Shown in pieces: positions 4,571-8,128 of a DNA stretch of 8,128 bases; the first letter of the stretch is position 1, and every line of letters begins with the position of its first letter. The stretch lies in NCBI GenBank assembly GCA_025456105.1, contig JALOLG010000047.1:1-8128 (forward strand). The letters are read 5' to 3'. This DNA is from Ilumatobacteraceae bacterium. GTDB taxonomy: Bacteria; Actinomycetota; Acidimicrobiia; Acidimicrobiales; Ilumatobacteraceae. Below the pieces are notes generated by a model. The model did not search any database and was not told where the DNA came from. It worked only from the letters and a program-made list of their open reading frames with translations. The translations under genes and the position numbers were made by a program.

Positions 4571-4996
4571 GTGTTCGTCGGGGTGCACGAGCGTCAGATC
4601 GACGACAAGGGTCGTCTGTCGCTCCCTGCGTCCATCCGCGACCTGCTCGGCGACCGCGCGTACCTGTCGCTCGACCCGGAGGGGTGCCTCGTCCTGCGCG
4701 AGCCCGGCGAGTTCGAGGGTCACGCTCGCTCGCTCATCGACGCGGAGCGCCGTGGCGAGATCAGCCACTCCCGCCGGCGCTCGATCGCGACCACCTGGCA
4801 CACCGTGGCGATCGACAAGCAGGGTCGTCTGACGCTCGACGAGCGGGCGCGCCGCCACGCCGGCCTGATGAGCAGCACCTCGATCTCGGTCGTGGGCAAC
4901 TTCGACTCCGTCGAGCTCTGGCGGTCGTCGCGCTACGACGTCATCCGCGACGAGGACGCCGAGCAGCAGCCCGCGCGGCGGTGGGACGATGACTGA
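4571..4996 (+). CDS. mraZ: Transcriptional regulator MraZ
   Basis: A 141-aa protein, the usual length, with two tandem SpoVT/AbrB-like half-domains. The N-terminus MFVGVHERQIDDKGRLSLPA (1-20) is the family hallmark and fixes the GTG start; the DxKGR motif is at 11-15 and the second copy DKQGR at 82-86, followed by LTLDERARRHAGL. MraZ proteins form ring-like oligomers, bind repeated TGG-containing boxes and repress their own dcw operon; matching boxes are present at 4463-4497. The second half-domain has Asp90 where many homologues have the Pro of 'GRxxxP'. AGCAGG (4558-4563) may act as ribosome-binding site. The gene overlaps rsmH by 8 nt. Confidence 0.96.
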   Translation: MFVGVHERQIDDKGRLSLPASIRDLLGDRAYLSLDPEGCLVLREPGEFEGHARSLIDAERRGEISHSRRRSIATTWHTVAIDKQGRLTLDERARRHAGLMSSTSISVVGNFDSVELWRSSRYDVIRDEDAEQQPARRWDDD

Positions 4997-5948
4997 CGAC
5001 GTCGAGCCGCCGTTCGCCCACCGACCCGTGATGGAGCGCGAGATCGTCGACGTGTTCGCCCAGGTGCCCGCCGGCGTGGTGCTCGACGCCACCCTCGGCG
5101 CCGGCGGCCACAGCGCCGCACTGCTCGACGCCCGCGACGACCTGCGCATCCTCGGGCTCGACCGCGACCCCGCCGCGCTGGCCGCGGCCCGGGCCCGGCT
5201 CGCCGAGTACGGCGACCGGGTGCGCACCCACCAGTGCCGGTTCGACGAGCTGCGCGACGCGATGCGCGCCCACGACATCGACGAGCTGAGCGGGGCGCTG
5301 TTCGACCTCGGCGTGTCGTCACCGCAGCTCGATCGGGCCGAGCGCGGCTTCTCGTACCGTCAGGCGGGTCCACTCGACATGCGCATGGGACCCGACGCCC
5401 GGTGGTCGGCCGACGACGTCGTGAACGGCTACGACGAGCGCACGCTGGCCGAGGTGATCCGGCGGTACGGCGACGAGCGGTACGCGAGCCGGATCGCGCG
5501 GGCCATCGTGGCCGCCCGTCCGATCGAGTCCACCACCGACCTGGCGGCGGTCGTGACGGCCGCCATCCCGGCGCCCGCACGGCGCACCGGCGGGCACCCG
5601 GCCAAGCGCACCTTCCAGGCGATCCGGATCGAGGTGAACGGCGAGCTCGACGCGCTCCCCGGCGCGATCGACGACGCGGTCGCCGCGACGACCGTGGGTG
5701 GGCGCGTCGCGGTCCTCACGTACCACTCCGGCGAGGACCGCATCGTGAAGGAGCGGTTCCGCGCCGCGGCGGAGCCCTGTGAGTGCCCGCCCGAGCTGCC
5801 GTGCGTGTGCGGTGCCGTGCAGACCGTGCGCCTCGTCCGGCGCATCCCGCGCACCCCGTCGGCCGCCGAGGTCGAGGCGAACCCGCGCGCGGCGTCGGCG
5901 CGCCTGCGGGTGGTCGAGCGGATCGCGCCGGCCGGAGGTGCATCGTGA
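4989..5948 (+). CDS. rsmH: 16S rRNA (cytosine-1402-N4)-methyltransferase RsmH
   Basis: A 319-aa protein (formerly MraW) that uses S-adenosylmethionine to methylate N4 of C1402 in the 16S rRNA P-site region of the 30S subunit. Seen: HRPVM (11-15), the SAM-binding DATLGAGGHS (33-42), LDRDP (57-61), FDLGVSSPQLD (105-115), RGFSY (119-123), GPLDMRMGPDA (127-137), AKRTFQAIRIEVNGEL (205-220) and YHSGEDRIVK (245-254; many homologues have L for this G). A Cys cluster, CECPPELPCVC (264-274), resembles that of other actinobacterial RsmH proteins. The start ATG lies inside the end of mraZ (8-nt overlap) after a GGTGGGA. Its TGA overlaps the ftsL GTG. Placement second in the dcw cluster is standard. Confidence 0.97.
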   Translation: MTDDVEPPFAHRPVMEREIVDVFAQVPAGVVLDATLGAGGHSAALLDARDDLRILGLDRDPAALAAARARLAEYGDRVRTHQCRFDELRDAMRAHDIDELSGALFDLGVSSPQLDRAERGFSYRQAGPLDMRMGPDARWSADDVVNGYDERTLAEVIRRYGDERYASRIARAIVAARPIESTTDLAAVVTAAIPAPARRTGGHPAKRTFQAIRIEVNGELDALPGAIDDAVAATTVGGRVAVLTYHSGEDRIVKERFRAAAEPCECPPELPCVCGAVQTVRLVRRIPRTPSAAEVEANPRAASARLRVVERIAPAGGAS

Positions 5949-6427
5949 GCGTCGCGCTGCGCCACCAGCGACGTGCGACGCCGACCGTCGCTCCGGCTGC
6001 CCCGCCCGACCAGCGGCCCGATCTGCGGCTCGTCCCGGGCCGACGGCGCGCCGCTCGCTTCGTGATCGTGCTGGCAGCGCTCGTGTGCCTCGTCATGGCC
6101 GGTGCGGCCGTGCTCCACACGCAGCTCGCCGCGCGCCAGCTCGAGATCGACCGGCTCGACCGGGCCCTCGTGATCGCGCAGGAGCGCTTCGACGTGCTCC
6201 GCTCGCAGCGGGCCGAGCTCCGGGCTCCCATCCGACTCGCCACCGAGGCGGCGCGACTCGGGCTCCAGCCCGCATCGGCCACCGAGTTCGTGCCGGTCGA
6301 CCCCGCCACCGTCGCGCGGGTGGTCGCCGCGGCCGGCCGCACGTCGGCCCCGACGGCCGTGGCGGTCGAGGTCGAGCCGCTCGATCAGTTCCGCCGCGTC
6401 AAGGCCGCCAACGGGATCGCGCCGTGA
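5945..6427 (+). CDS. ftsL: Cell division protein FtsL-like (bitopic, coiled coil)
   Basis: A 160-aa protein starting at a GTG overlapping the rsmH stop by 4 nt (GTGA). It has a basic cytoplasmic tail of about 38 residues, one membrane segment FVIVLAALVCLVMAGAAVL (39-57), then a predicted coiled coil (about 60-93, heptad-like L/I/V with many charges), and an APIRLATEAARLGLQPA stretch (94-110) like the end of the FtsL/DivIC coiled coil, followed by an Ala/Val-rich extracytoplasmic tail. FtsL partners with DivIC/FtsB and FtsQ and helps activate FtsWI at the septum. Sequence conservation in this family is low, so the call rests mainly on topology and its place between rsmH and ftsI. It is a little long for FtsL because of the C-terminal tail. 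Confidence 0.85.
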   Translation: MSVALRHQRRATPTVAPAAPPDQRPDLRLVPGRRRAARFVIVLAALVCLVMAGAAVLHTQLAARQLEIDRLDRALVIAQERFDVLRSQRAELRAPIRLATEAARLGLQPASATEFVPVDPATVARVVAAAGRTSAPTAVAVEVEPLDQFRRVKAANGIAP

Positions 6428-8128
6428 GCCGTCGCACGCCGCCGCCACGGCCGGTCCGTCGCAGCGATCTCCCGCCCCGCGTGCCCCGCGCGTCCCCGCC
6501 CTCGAGCCGTTCGCGCGGGCGCAGCCGCCCGCCGGCGCGCCAGCCCGCGTATCGCACGCACGGGCGCCGCCCGTCGCCGCCCCGCCGCCCCGCTGCCCCG
6601 GCCCCCTCGGTGCGCCAGCGGCGCGTCGTCACCGAGCGGAAGTCGGTGGAGCGCTCGCCGCGCTTCGGCGCCGGCTCGCCGCGCCGGCGGCTCATCGTCG
6701 TGCTGGTGCTGATCGTGATGATCCTCACGCTCGTGCTCGTGCGGGTGGGCGCGATGCAGACGGGGCAGGGCGAGGCGCTGCGCCTCGAAGGCGCGCAGCA
6801 GTGGACCCGCACCCGCACCCTCGCTGCCGACCGCGGCACGATCTTCGATCGCAACGGCGAGGAGCTGGCCGTCTCGGTGCCGGCCGCCACGGTGTCGGTG
6901 AACCCGAAGCTGATCGACGACCCGGCCGGCACCGCCGCCGTGCTGGCCGGGGTGCTCGGCCTCGACGCGGCGCGCCAGCAGGAGCTCACGGCGACGATCG
7001 CGGCCAAGGACCGTGGGTTCGCCTACGTCGCCCGCCAGGTCGACCCGGCGCTCGGCGAGCAGATCGACGCGCTCGACCTCGTGGGCGTCGACGTCGTCCG
7101 CGAGGACCGTCGCATCCTGCCCGGTGGTGACACCGGCCAGAGCGTCGTGGGCCGCACCGACATCGACGGCGTCGGCATCGCCGGGCTCGAGCTGCAGTAC
7201 GACGAGCTGCTCACCGGCGAGCCGGGGGAGTCGACGCGAGAGGTGGCGCCGGGCGGACGGTCGATCCCGGGCTCGGAGGCCCTCACCCGGCCGCCGACGC
7301 CGGGTGACGACCTGGTGCTCACGCTCGACCGCAGCATCCAGTTCGCCGCCGAGCGCGAGCTCATCTCCCAGGTCGAGGCGCTCAGCGCCCGAGGCGCCAC
7401 GGCGATCGTGATGGACACCGACACGGGCGAGATCTACGCGATGGCGTCGGTGCGTCGCGATCCCGAGACCGGGGTGGTGGAGGTGGGCACGGGGAACTAC
7501 GCCGCGGTCGACGCCGACGAGCCCGGCTCGGTGGCCAAGGTGATCACCGTCGCGGCCGCGCTCAACGACGGCGCGGTCACCCCGGAGACGTCGTTCGAGG
7601 TGCCGTACCGCAAGCAGTGGTACGACGACCTGCTGTCGGACGCCGAGCCGCACCCCACCGAGTGGTGGTCCGTCGAGCAGATCCTGGTGAAGTCGTCGAA
7701 CATCGGCACGATCGAGATCCAGCAGCGGATCGGTCGCGAGCGGTGGTGGGAGTACTCGCGGGCGTTCGGGCTCGGTGAGAGGACCGCGCTCGACTTCCCG
7801 GGCGAGTCGGTGGGCATCAACAAGCGACCCGAGGACCTGTGGGGCTCCGAGCGCGTGACCGTCAGCTACGGGCAGGGCCTCTCGAGCACGTCGATCCAGC
7901 TCGCCGCGGCCATCAACGTCATCGCCAACGACGGCACCTACGTCGCCCCGAAGCTGGTGGCGGGCACGGTCGACGCGACGGGTGAGATCACCCCGACCGA
8001 GCCGTCGGCCACCCACGAGGTGGTGTCCACCGCCACCGCCGAGACCGTGCAGCGGATGCTGGGCCAGGTGGTGTGCCGCGGCACGGCCAAGCGCGCCCGC
8101 ATCGACCAGTTCAACGTGGGCGGCAAGA
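6424..8128 (+). CDS. ftsI: Septal class B penicillin-binding protein FtsI/PBP3, partial (C-terminus outside window)
   Basis: 568 complete codons from a GTG overlapping the ftsL stop (GTGA); the end is cut by the window. FtsI cross-links septal peptidoglycan by D,D-transpeptidation, working with FtsW. Layout: a cytoplasmic tail of about 89 residues very rich in Arg and Pro, a membrane segment LIVVLVLIVMILTLVLV (90-106), the dimerisation domain with DRGTIFDRNGEELA (136-149) and the GLELQYDELLTGEPGE region, then the transpeptidase domain with the nucleophile motif SVAK (S369-K372), SSN (424-426), and the KTG motif beginning at K568, the last whole codon. The tail looks disordered and could bind early division proteins; no other start is closer to the membrane segment with a ribosome-binding site. 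The beta-lactam-binding serine is present, so the enzyme should be active. Confidence 0.96.
   Translation, partial: MSRRTPPPRPVRRSDLPPRVPRASPPSSRSRGRSRPPARQPAYRTHGRRPSPPRRPAAPAPSVRQRRVVTERKSVERSPRFGAGSPRRRLIVVLVLIVMILTLVLVRVGAMQTGQGEALRLEGAQQWTRTRTLAADRGTIFDRNGEELAVSVPAATVSVNPKLIDDPAGTAAVLAGVLGLDAARQQELTATIAAKDRGFAYVARQVDPALGEQIDALDLVGVDVVREDRRILPGGDTGQSVVGRTDIDGVGIAGLELQYDELLTGEPGESTREVAPGGRSIPGSEALTRPPTPGDDLVLTLDRSIQFAAERELISQVEALSARGATAIVMDTDTGEIYAMASVRRDPETGVVEVGTGNYAAVDADEPGSVAKVITVAAALNDGAVTPETSFEVPYRKQWYDDLLSDAEPHPTEWWSVEQILVKSSNIGTIEIQQRIGRERWWEYSRAFGLGERTALDFPGESVGINKRPEDLWGSERVTVSYGQGLSSTSIQLAAAINVIANDGTYVAPKLVAGTVDATGEITPTEPSATHEVVSTATAETVQRMLGQVVCRGTAKRARIDQFNVGGK

Noticed and set aside
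3389..5278. Minus-strand open frame of 629 codons across the HNH, ligase, mraZ and rsmH genes
   Set aside because: It is antisense to four genes with clear family motifs, has no recognisable motif, and its Arg/Pro/Ser/Ala-rich composition is what high-GC antisense frames give.
6385..8016. Minus-strand open frame of 543 codons opposite ftsI
   Set aside because: Antisense shadow of ftsI: low-complexity Arg/His/Asp/Gly-rich translation without motifs.
1..8128. Transposon, prophage, tRNA or rRNA content
   Set aside because: No transposase, integrase, phage structural gene, terminal inverted repeat or recognisable RNA gene was seen; genes are ordinary chromosomal types with uniform base composition.

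Overview
The window is very GC-rich DNA with dense same-strand genes, GTG starts and stop/start overlaps. The gene set looks like a chromosomal segment of an actinobacterium: the order mraZ-rsmH-ftsL-ftsI at the head of a dcw cluster, a MoxR ATPase, and an HNH protein of a type common in Actinobacteria. A member of the Acidimicrobiia is my best guess, but that is inference from gene order and style. I see no phage, transposon, CRISPR or RNA gene.

Left part (1-1690): a partial MoxR-type AAA+ ATPase on the minus strand diverges from a ROK-fold protein on the plus strand across a 60-bp gap. The ROK protein keeps its zinc-binding Cys/His cluster but appears to have lost the catalytic Asp and both glycine-rich nucleotide-binding loops. 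Both genes, and the acyl-CoA dehydrogenase after them, have a TAnnnT hexamer 7-8 nt before the start codon and no convincing Shine-Dalgarno sequence, which suggests leaderless transcripts.

Middle part (1701-4412): an apparent operon of acyl-CoA dehydrogenase, a small uncharacterised 82-aa protein, an HNH endonuclease-domain protein and a lipoate ligase/octanoyltransferase-family protein. The first junction is unusual. A perfect 26-bp tandem repeat (about 2.8 copies) carries the dehydrogenase stop codon and re-creates a stop/start overlap in each copy. This yields two identical 8-codon mini-ORFs (MSTEPKPA) linked end to end to the 82-aa gene.

Control region (4413-4570): a strong GC palindrome, then three 10-bp-spaced TGG boxes that look like a MraZ operator, overlapping the -35 of a promoter, then a short leader with a perfect 7-bp hairpin before mraZ.

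Right part (4571-8128): mraZ, rsmH, ftsL and ftsI overlap by 8, 4 and 4 nt and form the start of the division and cell-wall cluster: the autoregulator MraZ, the 16S rRNA methyltransferase RsmH, the divisome membrane protein FtsL and the septal transpeptidase FtsI. The window ends inside the KTG motif of ftsI.
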